This document shows positions 13,575 through 23,320 of a stretch of DNA of 64,000 nt, piece after piece (positions within the stretch are counted from its first letter, which is position 1; each line of letters starts with the position of its first letter). The DNA comes from Nocardia neocaledoniensis. Lineage in GTDB: Bacteria; Actinomycetota; Actinomycetes; Mycobacteriales; Mycobacteriaceae. Made by a program: the position numbers and the translations under genes. The stretch lies in the NCBI RefSeq assembly GCF_003182135.1, contig NZ_QGTL01000003.1, forward strand, positions 434,001-498,000, given 5' to 3'. Below the pieces are notes generated by a model. That model made no database searches. It saw only the letters and a program-made list of their open reading frames with translations, and was not told where the DNA came from.

Positions 13575-16340
13575 ATGTCCGACGAGCGGTCGATCGATGA
13601 TGCCGTCAGCACGCCGAACACCGAGATCACGGCACTCGCGCAGCAGGTCGCGACCGCGCGCGGCAAGCTTCCCCTCCAGCACGACACCGCCCTCTACGAC
13701 GCGCTCTCCGACTCCGAGATCCGCGCCGAACGCGAACTGGCCGAATGGATTCGCGCGCAGCGGCGCAAGCAGCGCCGCCGGGCCGTCGCCGACGAACTCG
13801 CCGCCGAGAAGCGTGACCGGCGCACCGGGGCACTCATCCGGCGTACCGACGAGGCCGACGCGCACTGGCATCGCAAGGCGCTGGCCGCGCGCCGCCGGGT
13901 TTCCAGCGCCGACGCCCGGCTGGCCCAGCTCTACCGCCGCGCGGAGTGGTCGTCGCGGGCGCTGATCGGCGTCGTCGTCCTCGGCATGGTGTGGGCCGGG
14001 GTGAACGTGCAGCACAACCTCGTGCCCAGCGGGGACATGAGCGACCCGCTGTACTGGCTCAGTTTCGGGATCGAGGCGATGATCTCGATCCCGATCATCA
14101 CGATCATGGTCGCCGCCACCACCGCCGCCCGCTGGGGCCGCGAACTCGAACGCGGCAAGGTCCTCGTCTTCGAACTCGCCCTCCTCGGCACCACCGTCGC
14201 CCTCAACGCCGGCCCCCACCTGGCCGCCGGCGCCTGGGGCCGCGCGGCCGAATTCTCGATCGCCCCGGTCATGGTCGGCGTCGTGATCTGGTTGCACGCC
14301 TGGGTGTCCGCGCGCTACGCCCTCCTCATCGAGAGCGCGTCGGTGGAATTGCCCGGCGACGTGGGCACGAGTTTCGCCCGGTCGGAGCGTGTTTCGGATG
14401 GTCATTTCGACCACGCCGTGGATTCCGTTGGCGGTCAAGAGCTCTCGGCTGTCACATCCTCGCCCGCCGACCCGCGCTACGCGCCCACCGAGCAGGCAGC
14501 CGCGTCAGCTTCGCAGCGTGTTCCCGGCGCCTTTGCTCACCACCCCGAAGCCCCGGCATCCAGGGCAGGCAGTTCCCCGTTCCCGCCCGAGGGAATGCGT
14601 TCCACCAACGCCGAGCGGGTCGCGGTCGCGGTCGCGTCGCCGTCGCACGCCGACATGGCACGCGATGAATTCGCCCACGTCGCGCCATCGTTCGCGTCCG
14701 AGGTGAACTCGCCTGTCACCGAGGCCCACTCACGCACAACGCAGGCCGACCCTGCCGCCGCGATTCACCGCCCGTCCGATGCGGTCGAGCCGGCGCCCGC
14801 GACGACGGGCAGCGCCACCAACTCCCCCTCAACTGCCACCGGCCGAGTCGCCTCGGCCATGGCCGACACGGCCGGCATGCGTGAATCGGTCAGCACCACA
14901 TCCGAAGTCATCGGGGCTGGCACGACCGACGCGAGCACCGCGGCCGGCAATGCCGACGCAACCGCTTGGGCCGGCACGACCGACGCGAGCACCGCGGCCG
15001 GCAATGCCGACGCAACCGCTTGGGCCGGCACGACCGAGGCGAGCGTTGCGGCCGGCACCACCGACGCAACCGCCACGGCCGGCACCACCGACGCGAGCGC
15101 CGCGGCCGGCAATGCCGATGCGAGCGGCGGGGCCGGCAATGCCGACGCGAGCGGCGGGGCCGGTACGGCCGACGTGAGCGCCGCTGCCTCCACCGGCATC
15201 TCGGTCCCGGCCGCTGCGCTCCGCGATCCCGCCGAGGTAGAAACCGCCGCCACGAGCGGCCTCGCTATCTCGACTGGCATCTCGGCCCCCGCCGAGGCGC
15301 CCAGCGCTGCCACCGCGTCCGACGCGAACTCGACCGTCGCTCGTCCGCAGACCGGCACGGTGGCCGAATCCGCGATCGGCCCGGCCGAGGTGGACGCCGA
15401 CTTCCCGGCCAACCGCACGGCCCGGACGGTTGCCGAAGCCGATCTGGACGACGTCGCAGCGTACGGTGTTTCGGAGGACGCCGCGTCGACCGATCAGCCT
15501 GCCGACGAGGTCATCGCGCCCGCGAAGGTCGAGCGCAAGACGACGGCCGGGCGTCGGCCCTCGGTCGACAAGGCGGCCGCGCCCGGCACACTCGAACTGA
15601 TCCACAAGGCCGCTGCCGACCACCGTCGCAACGGTGACCATGCCCGCACGAACGGCACCACTCCCACCGTGCGGCGAATACCGGTCACCGCCGCCGCGCA
15701 GGCCACTGCGGGTGCGGCCACCGGTACCGACCCGGTTCCCGAGGCGACGGCGCACGCCGGCTCCGTCGCCCGTGACCGCAACGGCGACACCGCGGCATCC
15801 ACAGTGGTGCACAAAGATCCACAGCCCGCGGCCGACGAGCCCGAACAGCTCACCCTCACCGCGGATCTCGACGCCGAGCGCGAACTCAGTGATTCCACAC
15901 CGGCATCGGTCGCGGACGACGAACCGCATTCCGACGCGCACCAGCGCCCGGAGACCGAATCCGCGCCCAGCGAGCCGATCACGCAGGCTCCGCCGACGAC
16001 AGCCGAGCGGCACCTGGCCAAGCCCGCGCCGAAGAAGCCGCTGCGGAAGATCGAATCAAGCGATCTCGTCGAGGACGAGCCCGCAGAACCCGGCGAGCCC
16101 GAAGACACCGACGACTACGACTTCGACGAGGACAACGAGGTCCGCGCCCTGGCCCGCCAGATCGCCACCCGCAGCCCCCTGCGCCTGACCCTCGACCAGA
16201 TCGAGGAAATCCTCGAGCTCACCGACCAGTCCTGGTCAGCCCGCAGCATCGGCGCCGAGGTAGGCGTTTCCGGCACCACCGTCACCAACATCGTCGAATT
16301 CGCCCGAAAGATCCGCCAACCCTACGCCTTCACCGGCTGA
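13575..16340 (+). CDS. Four-TM (DUF2637/SpdB-like) protein with repeat region and C-terminal HTH
   Basis: 921 residues from ATG 13575, which has GGAAGG six bases upstream. Layout: a charged helical N-terminus (1-115, many Arg/Glu), four membrane segments (about 118-290: RALIGVVVLGMVWAG, AMISIPIITIMVAA, LVFELALLGTTVALNAG, VMVGVVIWLHAWV) resembling DUF2637/SpdB proteins of actinomycete conjugation and chromosome functions, then some 500 residues of Ala/Thr/Pro-rich low-complexity sequence with 18-residue tandem repeats, and a compact C-terminal domain (LTLDQIEEILELTDQSWSAR, then SIGAEVGVSGTTVTNIVEFA) that reads as a helix-turn-helix. A membrane-anchored DNA-binding protein is a reasonable guess; no experimental role is known to me. 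The SOS-like repeats upstream may control it. Confidence 0.7.
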   Translation: MSDERSIDDAVSTPNTEITALAQQVATARGKLPLQHDTALYDALSDSEIRAERELAEWIRAQRRKQRRRAVADELAAEKRDRRTGALIRRTDEADAHWHRKALAARRRVSSADARLAQLYRRAEWSSRALIGVVVLGMVWAGVNVQHNLVPSGDMSDPLYWLSFGIEAMISIPIITIMVAATTAARWGRELERGKVLVFELALLGTTVALNAGPHLAAGAWGRAAEFSIAPVMVGVVIWLHAWVSARYALLIESASVELPGDVGTSFARSERVSDGHFDHAVDSVGGQELSAVTSSPADPRYAPTEQAAASASQRVPGAFAHHPEAPASRAGSSPFPPEGMRSTNAERVAVAVASPSHADMARDEFAHVAPSFASEVNSPVTEAHSRTTQADPAAAIHRPSDAVEPAPATTGSATNSPSTATGRVASAMADTAGMRESVSTTSEVIGAGTTDASTAAGNADATAWAGTTDASTAAGNADATAWAGTTEASVAAGTTDATATAGTTDASAAAGNADASGGAGNADASGGAGTADVSAAASTGISVPAAALRDPAEVETAATSGLAISTGISAPAEAPSAATASDANSTVARPQTGTVAESAIGPAEVDADFPANRTARTVAEADLDDVAAYGVSEDAASTDQPADEVIAPAKVERKTTAGRRPSVDKAAAPGTLELIHKAAADHRRNGDHARTNGTTPTVRRIPVTAAAQATAGAATGTDPVPEATAHAGSVARDRNGDTAASTVVHKDPQPAADEPEQLTLTADLDAERELSDSTPASVADDEPHSDAHQRPETESAPSEPITQAPPTTAERHLAKPAPKKPLRKIESSDLVEDEPAEPGEPEDTDDYDFDEDNEVRALARQIATRSPLRLTLDQIEEILELTDQSWSARSIGAEVGVSGTTVTNIVEFARKIRQPYAFTG
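14919..15180 (+). repeat. In-frame tandem repeats, 54-bp period, inside the four-TM/HTH gene
   Basis: A 54-bp unit coding GTTDASTAAGNADATAWA is present twice in perfect copy (14919-14972, 14973-15026), followed by decayed half-units of the form AG-(T/N)-(T/A)-D-A to about 15180. The period is a multiple of three, so copy changes keep the frame. Confidence 0.9.
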
Positions 16341-16345
16341 CGAAC

Positions 16346-16720
16346 TCACGCCAGCTCAGACCACAGCTCCAAACATTTCGCGATCTCGGCGACATCCACA
16401 TCGCCTGTCGCGATTCTGTTCATCAGCTCCTCCTGCTCGTCCGGGAGGGGGCGGACCCGATATCCGTTCAATCGGAGCATGGCGACACCGGCGACGAACG
16501 CGGTTTGCATGTTGCCATCGATCAGCGCATGGTTTCGCGCGAGCGAATGCAAGAGAGCAGCCGCCTTGAGGAACAGCCCGGGGTAGGCCTCCTGCCCGAA
16601 GACCGTCGTCTTCGGCCGTTCGACGGCGCCCGCCAGCAGACCGATGTCGGCAACGGCGTGCGGCGTCTTGTTCACCTTGCGAGCAATGGCGACGACCTCA
16701 GCGAGATCGAGATAGATCAT
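16346..16720 (-). CDS. Fic/Doc-family toxin with altered Fic motif
   Basis: 124-residue Doc-type (death-on-curing) protein, normal length for the family. The active-site loop reads NHALIDGNMQTAF (His64, Asp68, Asn70). In active Doc proteins the loop ends GNKRTA; here Lys is Met71 and Arg is Gln72. Each change is one base away from the usual codon (AAG to ATG, CGA to CAA). Doc toxins phosphorylate EF-Tu. Losing both basic residues that hold the nucleotide phosphates should weaken or abolish this (inference). The start codon overlaps the antitoxin stop by four bases, a typical toxin-antitoxin operon. Convergent with the four-TM/HTH gene, five bases away. Confidence 0.8.
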   Translation of the reverse strand: MIYLDLAEVVAIARKVNKTPHAVADIGLLAGAVERPKTTVFGQEAYPGLFLKAAALLHSLARNHALIDGNMQTAFVAGVAMLRLNGYRVRPLPDEQEELMNRIATGDVDVAEIAKCLELWSELA

Positions 16721-16905
16721 GCGAGTCGGCGCATCAGCTCAGCGTGCTCGTCCATGATCGAGTCGACCATCGACCCGAACACCTCAGCCTGCCGGGTGAC
16801 ATACAGACGAATCGCTTCTTGGGCCAAGTCTTGCTTGCTACGCCCGAGGCGCTCGGCCAGCTCGGTCAACCGCCGGTCATCGTCCCCGTTGAGCCGCAGT
16901 GTCAT
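16717..16905 (-). CDS. Ribbon-helix-helix antitoxin
   Basis: 62-residue protein starting MTLRLNGDDDRRLTELAERLGRSK, a CopG/Arc-type beta strand followed by two helices, with a C-terminal tail (EVFGSMVDSIMDEHAELMRR) likely to cover the toxin. GAGG lies seven bases before the ATG at 16905. It would bind the partner toxin and repress the operon through the direct repeats just upstream. Usual Doc partners are Phd-type; a ribbon-helix-helix partner is the alternative pairing. Confidence 0.8.
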   Translation of the reverse strand: MTLRLNGDDDRRLTELAERLGRSKQDLAQEAIRLYVTRQAEVFGSMVDSIMDEHAELMRRLA

Positions 16906-16919
16906 CGCTATGCCTCAAT

Positions 16920-16938
16920 GGTATCAGTCAGGTATCAG
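16920..16938 (-). promoter_or_regulatory. Direct-repeat operator of the toxin-antitoxin operon
   Basis: GGTATCAG occurs at 16920-16927 and 16931-16938, 11 bases (one helical turn) apart, 15-33 bases before the antitoxin start. Phased short direct repeats are typical of ribbon-helix-helix repressor sites. Confidence 0.55.
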
Positions 16939-16953
16939 CCTGCCGCACGAACG

Positions 16954-16991
16954 ACGAAGGCCCGCCTCCCCGGAGGGAGACGGGCCTTCGT
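16954..16991 (-). terminator. Terminator of the S10 ribosomal operon
   Basis: Stem ACGAAGGCCCG ... CGGGCCTTCGT encloses a second CTCC/GGAG pairing, 31 bases after the rpsQ stop in the direction of transcription. No T run. Confidence 0.75.
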
Positions 16992-17022
16992 GCGAACGAT
17001 CTCGATGGATCGAGGAGCGACC

Positions 17023-17292
17023 TTACTTGGCCTTCTCCAGGACCTCGACCAGACGCCAGCGCTTGGTGGCCGACAGCGGACGGGTCTCCATCAGCTGAAC
17101 GCGGTCGCCGACGCCGGCGATCTCGTTCTCGTCATGCGCCTTCACCTTGGAGGTGGTGCGAATGATCTTGCCGTAGAGCTTGTGCCGGTGACGGTCTTCC
17201 AGCTCGACGACGATCGTCTTGTTCATCTTGTCCGAGACGACGTAGCCGCTGCGTACCTTGCGGCTGTTGCGCTCTTCCTTGTTCTCGCTCAT
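17023..17292 (-). CDS. rpsQ: 30S ribosomal protein S17
   Basis: 89 residues with the S17 core [34 protein letters not shown] and the [13 protein letters not shown] end. Binds 16S rRNA early in 30S assembly. Last gene of the S10 operon; its ATG overlaps the rpmC stop by four bases (ATGA). Followed by a hairpin terminator, so the spc operon is not continuous with this one. Confidence 0.97.
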   Translation of the reverse strand: MSENKEERNSRKVRSGYVVSDKMNKTIVVELEDRHRHKLYGKIIRTTSKVKAHDENEIAGVGDRVQLMETRPLSATKRWRLVEVLEKAK

Positions 17293-17528
17293 GCCGCGTC
17301 TCCCTTGCCAGCGGGTGCCGTGGCCAGGCCGAGCTCGCGCTCACGCATGACCGTGTAGATGCGCGCGATCTCGTGGCGGACGACGCGCAGACGACGGTTG
17401 TTGTCGAGCTGACCCGTCGCCATCTGGAAGCGCAGGTTGAAAAGCTCTTCCTTGCTCTCGCGCAGTTTGGCCACGAGCTCTTCTTCGTTGAGCTCGCGGA
17501 GCTCTGCGGCCGGTGTTCCGGTAGCCAT
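17289..17528 (-). CDS. rpmC: 50S ribosomal protein L29
   Basis: 79 residues: [35 protein letters not shown] followed by [20 protein letters not shown], the two-helix L29 fold near the exit tunnel. I take ATG 17528 ([10 protein letters not shown]), which shares one base with the rplP stop; an in-frame upstream start at 17561 would lie inside rplP. Confidence 0.95.
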   Translation of the reverse strand: MATGTPAAELRELNEEELVAKLRESKEELFNLRFQMATGQLDNNRRLRVVRHEIARIYTVMRERELGLATAPAGKGDAA

Positions 17529-17944
17529 CAGAACTGCTCCTCCCTGGTCACGATCCTGCACTTCATCGGGAGCTTGTGCATCGCGCGGCGCAGGGCCTCG
17601 CGAGCGATCTCCTCATTCGGGTAAGACATCTCGAACATGACCCGACCGGGCTTCACGTTCGCGACCCACCACTCCGGCGAACCCTTACCGGAACCCATGC
17701 GGGTCTCGGCAGGCTTCTTGGTGAGCGGGCGGTCGGGGTAGATGTTGATCCAGATCTTGCCGCCACGCTTGATGTGGCGGGTCATCGCGATACGCGCCGA
17801 CTCGATCTGACGGTTGGTGACGTAGGCGGGCTCGAGGGCCTGGATGCCGTACTCACCGAACGCCACCGCGGTGCCGCCCTTGGACATGCCGGAGCGGGAC
17901 GGGTGGTGCTGCTTGCGGTGCTTGACGCGACGGGGCATCAGCAT
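17528..17944 (-). CDS. rplP: 50S ribosomal protein L16
   Basis: 138 residues beginning [17 protein letters not shown], the standard bacterial L16 start, with [27 protein letters not shown] in the centre. Organises the A site of the large subunit. The gene ends by overlapping rpmC and follows rpsC after three bases. Confidence 0.97.
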   Translation of the reverse strand: MLMPRRVKHRKQHHPSRSGMSKGGTAVAFGEYGIQALEPAYVTNRQIESARIAMTRHIKRGGKIWINIYPDRPLTKKPAETRMGSGKGSPEWWVANVKPGRVMFEMSYPNEEIAREALRRAMHKLPMKCRIVTREEQF

Positions 17945-17947
17945 GCG

Positions 17948-18742
<795 letters not shown>

Positions 18743-19156
18743 TTACTTTGCCCCTCCCTTCCGGCGGCTACGAGTGGCAGCGCCGGCAGTGGGCACGCTC
18801 TCGACCTCGATGGTGATGTGGCTGGTGCGCTTGCGGATCCGGAACGCGCGGCCCTGGGCCCGCGGCTGGAAACGCTTCATGGTGGCACCCTCGTCGACGA
18901 ACGCGGTCGAGATGACCAGGGTGGCCGGGTTCAGACCGAGGTTGTTCTCGGCGTTCGCCGCGGCGCTGGCCACGACCTTGGCAACCGGCTCGCTCGCGGC
19001 CTGCGGCGCGAACTTCAGGATCGCCAGGGCGTCCTCGACACGCTTGCCGCGGACCAGGTCCACGACGCGACGCGCCTTCATCGGGGTGACCCGCACGTGC
19101 TTAGCGGTAGCGCGGGCAGTCGGGTTCTGAACCGTTTCGGTGTTGGTTTCAGTCAT
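18743..19156 (-). CDS. rplV: 50S ribosomal protein L22
   Basis: 137 residues. Core [34 protein letters not shown] and the beta hairpin ending [18 protein letters not shown] that lines the peptide exit tunnel. The start overlaps the rpsS stop (ATGA). Confidence 0.97.
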   Translation of the reverse strand: MTETNTETVQNPTARATAKHVRVTPMKARRVVDLVRGKRVEDALAILKFAPQAASEPVAKVVASAAANAENNLGLNPATLVISTAFVDEGATMKRFQPRAQGRAFRIRKRTSHITIEVESVPTAGAATRSRRKGGAK

Positions 19157-19434
19157 CGCCGCTTGCTCTTCCGGTCGTCCTTGACGTGGCTCTTGAACGT
19201 CCTGGTCGGCGCGAACTCACCGAGCTTGTGGCCGACCATGTTGTCCGAGATGAACACCGGGACATGCTTGCGACCGTCGTGGACGGCGAAGGTGTGGCCG
19301 ATGAAATCGGGGATGATGGTCGAGCGACGCGACCAGGTCTTGATGACCTGCTTCGTGCCCTTCTCGTTCTGCACGTCCACCTTCGCGAGGAGGTGGTCGT
19401 CGACGAACGGGCCCTTCTTGAGGCTGCGTGGCAT
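19153..19434 (-). CDS. rpsS: 30S ribosomal protein S19
   Basis: 93 residues, [19 protein letters not shown] to [20 protein letters not shown], the complete S19 protein of the 30S head. Fourteen bases after rplB. Confidence 0.97.
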   Translation of the reverse strand: MPRSLKKGPFVDDHLLAKVDVQNEKGTKQVIKTWSRRSTIIPDFIGHTFAVHDGRKHVPVFISDNMVGHKLGEFAPTRTFKSHVKDDRKSKRR

Positions 19435-19448
19435 TTCTTACCTCCTCC

Positions 19449-20285
19449 TTAGCGCTTCTTGCCGGTCTTGCGGCGGCGGACGATGAGCTTGTCGCTCGGG
19501 CGGTTGGGCTTGCGGGTGCGGCCCTCAGGCTGACCCCACGGGGAGACCGGGTGGCGACCACCGGAGGTCTTGCCCTCACCACCACCGTGCGGGTGGTCGA
19601 CCGGGTTCATGACGACACCACGGACGGTGGGACGGCGGCCCTTCCAGCGCATACGGCCGGCCTTGCCCCAGTTGATGTTCGACTGCTCGGCGTTGCCGAC
19701 CTCGCCGACGGTGGCGCGGCAGCGCACGTCGACACGACGGATTTCACCGGAGGGCATACGCAGGGTCGCGTACGGCCCTTCCTTGCCCAGCAGCTGGATG
19801 CTCATGCCTGCGGCACGGGCCATCTTGGCGCCGCCGCCCGGACGCAGCTCCACGTTGTGGATCGTGGTACCGGTCGGGATGTTGCGCAGCGGCAGGTTGT
19901 TGCCCGGCTTGATGTCGGCCGTCGGGCCGGACTCGATCGGGCTGCCCTGCTGGATGCCCTTCGGCGCGATGATGTAGCGCTTCTCGCCGTCGGCGTAGTG
20001 CAGCAGTGCGATGTTGGCGGTGCGGTTGGGGTCGTACTCGATGTGCGCGACCTTGGCCGGGATGCCGTCCTTGTCCAGGCGACGGAAGTCGATCAGACGG
20101 TAGGCACGCTTGTGACCGCCACCGCGGTGACGCGTGGTGATGCGACCGTGCGCGTTACGACCACCGGACTTGGTGAGCGGGCGCAGCAGCGACTTCTCCG
20201 GCGTCGACCGGGTGATCTCGGCGAAGTCCGAGACGCTCGAGCCACGACGGCCCGGCGTAGTCGGCTTGTACTTACGGATTGCCAT
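19449..20285 (-). CDS. rplB: 50S ribosomal protein L2
   Basis: 278 residues. [21 protein letters not shown] start and the conserved peptidyl-transferase-proximal loop [20 protein letters not shown] near 230. Normal length. Lies 33 bases after rplW. Confidence 0.98.
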   Translation of the reverse strand: MAIRKYKPTTPGRRGSSVSDFAEITRSTPEKSLLRPLTKSGGRNAHGRITTRHRGGGHKRAYRLIDFRRLDKDGIPAKVAHIEYDPNRTANIALLHYADGEKRYIIAPKGIQQGSPIESGPTADIKPGNNLPLRNIPTGTTIHNVELRPGGGAKMARAAGMSIQLLGKEGPYATLRMPSGEIRRVDVRCRATVGEVGNAEQSNINWGKAGRMRWKGRRPTVRGVVMNPVDHPHGGGEGKTSGGRHPVSPWGQPEGRTRKPNRPSDKLIVRRRKTGKKR

Positions 20286-20318
20286 GAGTTCTTCTCTGCT
20301 TTCTGGATGACCAGCCGC

Positions 20319-20624
20319 TTACGCGACCGGGCCTCCGAAGATCTCGATGGGCTTGCTGTCGGCCGAGATGGTCACGAGCGCGCGCTTGGTGTCCTTGCGC
20401 TTGCCGTAACCGAAGCGGGTCCGCTTGCGCTTGCCCTGACGGTTGGCGGTGTTGACGCTGGTGACCTTGACGCCGAAGACCTTCTCGACGGCGATCTTGA
20501 TCTGCGTCTTGTTCGAATCCGGGTGCACCAGGAAGGTGTAGGTGCCTTCCTCGATCAGTCCGTAGGACTTCTCCGAGATGACCGGTGCGAGCAGGATGTC
20601 GCGGGGGTCGGCGATGGTGCTCAC
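20319..20624 (-). CDS. rplW: 50S ribosomal protein L23
   Basis: 101 residues from GTG 20624 ([21 protein letters not shown]). L23 landmarks are [20 protein letters not shown] and [22 protein letters not shown]. It docks trigger factor at the exit tunnel. The GTG overlaps the rplD stop (GTGA). A longer frame to 20780 is open but lies inside rplD and codes an arginine-rich shadow. Confidence 0.95.
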   Translation of the reverse strand: MSTIADPRDILLAPVISEKSYGLIEEGTYTFLVHPDSNKTQIKIAVEKVFGVKVTSVNTANRQGKRKRTRFGYGKRKDTKRALVTISADSKPIEIFGGPVA

Positions 20625-21295
20625 TTGCTCTCCTCCTGGGCCGCCTCGGCGGGACCGTGAACGAAGGCGTTCAGGGCCTCGACGCTGAACACCACGTCGT
20701 CGCTGTTGAGCACGTCGTAGGTGTTGAGCTGATCCGGGGCGATCGGCAGCACGTTCTGCAGGTTCGCCACGCTCTTCCACGCGGCGACGTCCTCGCGACC
20801 GACGACGACCAGGAACTTCTTGCGGTCCGACAGCTCGGACAGGAAGCTCTGGGCCGACTTGGTCGACGGGGTCTGACCCGCGACCAGCTCGGAGATCACG
20901 TGGATGCGCTCGTTGCGGGCCCGGTCGGAGAGGGCGCCACGCAGGGCGGCGGCCTTCATCTTCTTGGGGGTCCGCTGGCTGTAGTCACGCGGCTGCGGGC
21001 CGTGGACGGCGCCACCGCCGGCGAACTGCGGCGCACGGGTCGAACCCTGGCGGGCGCGGCCGGTGCCCTTCTGGCGGTACGGCTTCTTGCCGCCACCGGA
21101 GACCTGACCACGAGTCTTCGTGGCGTGGGTGCCCTGGCGAGCGGCGGCCAGCTGCGCGATGACGACCTGGTGCATCAGCGCGACGTTGGCGGTCACGTCG
21201 AAGATCTCCGCGGGGAGTTCGACGGTGCCTTCGGTCTTGCCGCCTGCGGCCTTCACGGTCAGCGTCAGGTTGGCCTTCTTGTCGAGGCTGGTCAT
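20621..21295 (-). CDS. rplD: 50S ribosomal protein L4
   Basis: 224 residues. The tunnel loop [28 protein letters not shown] (55-90) and [22 protein letters not shown] are typical. In enterobacteria L4 also represses the S10 operon; whether that holds here is unknown. Overlaps the rplC stop by four bases. Confidence 0.97.
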   Translation of the reverse strand: MTSLDKKANLTLTVKAAGGKTEGTVELPAEIFDVTANVALMHQVVIAQLAAARQGTHATKTRGQVSGGGKKPYRQKGTGRARQGSTRAPQFAGGGAVHGPQPRDYSQRTPKKMKAAALRGALSDRARNERIHVISELVAGQTPSTKSAQSFLSELSDRKKFLVVVGREDVAAWKSVANLQNVLPIAPDQLNTYDVLNSDDVVFSVEALNAFVHGPAEAAQEESK

Positions 21296-21957
21296 GCGTG
21301 CGCACCACCCTTCACGGCGCTCTTGACGATCACGACGTTGCCCTTGCGGCCCGGGATGGCACCCTTGACCAGGAGCAGGCCGTTCTCGGCGTCGACCTTG
21401 TGAACCGAGAGGTTCTGCGTGGTGACGCGTTCCTTACCCATGCGACCCGACATGCGCATGCCCTTGAACACGCGGCCGGGGGTGGCGCAGCCACCGATGG
21501 AGCCGGGGCGACGGTGCACAGCCTGCGCACCGTGCGAGGCGCCCTGACCGGCGAAGCCGTGACGCTTCATGGTGCCGGCGAAGCCCTTGCCCTTGCTGAT
21601 ACCGGTCACGTCGACGTAGGTGCCCTCTTCGAACACGTCGGCGGAGAGCTCCTGGCCGACCTCGAAGGTGGAGGCGTCCGCGACGCGGATCTCGGTGACG
21701 TGGCGGCGCGGGGTGACACCGGCCTTGGCGAACTGGCCGGCGTCCGGCTTGTTCACCTTGCGCGGGTCGATGGCGCCGAAAGCGATCTGGACGGCCGAGT
21801 AGCCGTCGCGCTCCACGGTGCGGATCTGGGTGACCACGTTCGGGCCCGCCTTGATGACGGTGACCGGGACGACGCGGTTCTTCTCGTCGAAGACCTGGGT
21901 CATGCCGAGCTTGGTGCCCAGGATGCCGGCTGCGGGCCGGTTCTTGTTGTCAGTCAT
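21292..21957 (-). CDS. rplC: 50S ribosomal protein L3
   Basis: 221 residues from ATG 21957 ([28 protein letters not shown]). The extension [23 protein letters not shown] to [18 protein letters not shown] is standard L3. A GTG at 21975 overlapping the rpsJ stop would add six residues; I prefer the ATG because GGGGA lies about ten bases before it. Confidence 0.95.
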   Translation of the reverse strand: MTDNKNRPAAGILGTKLGMTQVFDEKNRVVPVTVIKAGPNVVTQIRTVERDGYSAVQIAFGAIDPRKVNKPDAGQFAKAGVTPRRHVTEIRVADASTFEVGQELSADVFEEGTYVDVTGISKGKGFAGTMKRHGFAGQGASHGAQAVHRRPGSIGGCATPGRVFKGMRMSGRMGKERVTTQNLSVHKVDAENGLLLVKGAIPGRKGNVVIVKSAVKGGAHA

Positions 21958-21971
21958 TTCTCGAGTCCCCG

Positions 21972-22277
21972 TCACTGGATGTTGACGTCGACGCTGGCCG
22001 GCAGATCGATGCGCATGAGCGCGTCGACCGTCTTCGGCGTCGGGTCGAGGATGTCGATGAGGCGCTTGTGCGTACGCATCTCGAAGTGTTCGCGCGAGTC
22101 CTTGTACTTGTGCGGCGAACGGATGACGCAGTACACGTTCTTCTCGGTGGGCAACGGCACAGGCCCGACCACACGGGCGCCAGTGCGGGTCACCGTCTCC
22201 ACGATCTTGCGCGCAGACGCGTCGATCGCCTCGTGGTCATAGGCCTTGAGCCTGATGCGGATCTTTTGTCCCGCCAC
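21972..22277 (-). CDS. rpsJ: 30S ribosomal protein S10
   Basis: 101 residues, [21 protein letters not shown] to [23 protein letters not shown] start at 22277 with AAAGGA eight bases upstream. First gene of the S10 operon; S10 (NusE) also serves in transcription antitermination. Confidence 0.97.
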   Translation of the reverse strand: MAGQKIRIRLKAYDHEAIDASARKIVETVTRTGARVVGPVPLPTEKNVYCVIRSPHKYKDSREHFEMRTHKRLIDILDPTPKTVDALMRIDLPASVDVNIQ

Positions 22278-22574
22278 GCTAAGTGTCCTTTTCTCCGCTT
22301 TCCTTCGTGGTCACAGGAGCTGGCTCCTGCACCACCCTCATTTGCACAGCCCGAACACACGAAGATCTCAGTCTGGAGACCGCGACCGGGCACCGCCCGA
22401 TCCTCGCCGCTGTTCATCTGTCATGGTTCTCCGGTCCACGCGGTCGGGCGTGTCGCCTTTTCGCTCATTCCTCAGCCCCGGTCGTTTGCTCACCTTGGCC
22501 TGGAACGGTGGTTCCGGACGTATCCACCCCGGCGAACCGGCGGGATACAAACTACTGCTCGCCTCACGCGGCCC

Positions 22575-22594
22575 GTCTTCTCCGAGGAGAAGAC
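22575..22594. repeat. Palindrome in the S10 leader
   Basis: Arms GTCTTCTCC and GGAGAAGAC separated by GA. In RNA it would give an eight-base-pair stem with a four-base loop. Placed about 300 bases before rpsJ. Confidence 0.6.
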
Positions 22595-22777
22595 ATGATC
22601 CTGTGAAAGGCAACCCGAACAGTATGCACCATGCCGTCGGCGGTCTTCAAATCGGGGGTCATGAGGCATCGATCACGCCACGAGGGGCCTTCTACCTGGA
22701 CCGCACCGCCGATCGAGCTGTGCCGATCCATGGTAGCTGGCGCGCCGAGGACACCCGTTCGGGGCGGGTTCCGCACG

Positions 22778-22797
22778 ATCTTACTTTTGAGTAAGAT
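22778..22797. promoter_or_regulatory. Palindromic operator over the DUF4442 gene start region
   Basis: Perfect arms ATCTTACT and AGTAAGAT around TTTG end six bases before the ATG at 22804. This looks like a TetR/GntR-class repressor site; the regulator is not in view. Confidence 0.6.
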
Positions 22798-22803
22798 AGG
22801 GGA

Positions 22804-23280
22804 ATGGCACAGGAAACCGCGACCTACCGCGGCTGGAAGAAACTGCCCGACAATCGCATCGGGCACGCGCTGTTCTCGCTCGGCATGGTCGCCCGGGTCC
22901 CCTACTTCGGCACGGTGCTGCCGCAGGTGGTCCGGCTCGAGCCCGGGATCTGCGAGGTGACCTCGCCCAAATGGTTCGGCATCCACAACCACCTGGGCAC
23001 CTTCCACGCGATCGCGGCCTGCAACCTGGCCGAGGTCGCGATGGGCATGCTCAGCGAGGCCACCGTGCCGACCACGCATCGGTGGATCCCCAAGGCGATG
23101 AACGTGCAGTACCTGGCCAAGGCGGAGACCGGGCTGCGGGCGGTGGCGAAGCTGGCCGAGGTCCCGGACTTCGCGGCGATCACCGAGGGCACCGAGCTCA
23201 CCGTGCCCGTGTCGATCTATGACAAGGACGGCGTCGAGGTCGTGCACGCCGACATCACCACCTGGGTCACTCCGCGCTGA
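22804..23280 (+). CDS. DUF4442 hotdog-fold protein
   Basis: 158 residues with the DUF4442 pattern: VRLEPGICEVTSPKWFGIHNHLGTFHAIAACNLAEVAMG, then HRWIPKAMNVQYLAKAETGLRAVA. The hotdog fold is shared with acyl-CoA thioesterases, and the HNHLGT-HA segment sits where these bind the thioester, so a role in acyl-CoA metabolism is likely but unproven. ATG 22804 follows AGGGGA immediately. A perfect palindrome overlaps the upstream control region. The ABC ATPase gene follows after 40 bases. Confidence 0.8.
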   Translation: MAQETATYRGWKKLPDNRIGHALFSLGMVARVPYFGTVLPQVVRLEPGICEVTSPKWFGIHNHLGTFHAIAACNLAEVAMGMLSEATVPTTHRWIPKAMNVQYLAKAETGLRAVAKLAEVPDFAAITEGTELTVPVSIYDKDGVEVVHADITTWVTPR

Positions 23281-23320
23281 CCTCCCTCGGCGAAAGCCCT
23301 TGGATCGGTACGGTTGTGGG

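Larger units (their letters stand above)
22278..22803 (-). promoter_or_regulatory. S10 operon leader and promoter region (526 bp without a gene)
   Basis: No convincing gene on either strand. On the minus strand a possible promoter is TTGAAG (22645-22650) and CATACT (22621-22626) with an 18-base spacer, giving a leader of about 335 bases before rpsJ. Inside that leader is a 20-base palindrome with arms GTCTTCTCC and GGAGAAGAC (22575-22594). The plus-strand end of the region holds the DUF4442 operator. The promoter call is by eye and weak; the palindrome is certain. Confidence 0.35.

Noticed and set aside
14919-15180. CRISPR-like array.
   Set aside because: Repeats are contiguous, in frame with a protein, have a 54-bp period and no spacers.
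22246-22794. Plus-strand ORFs in the S10 leader region.
   Set aside because: No ribosome site, no recognisable fold, and overlap with the S10 start and leader.
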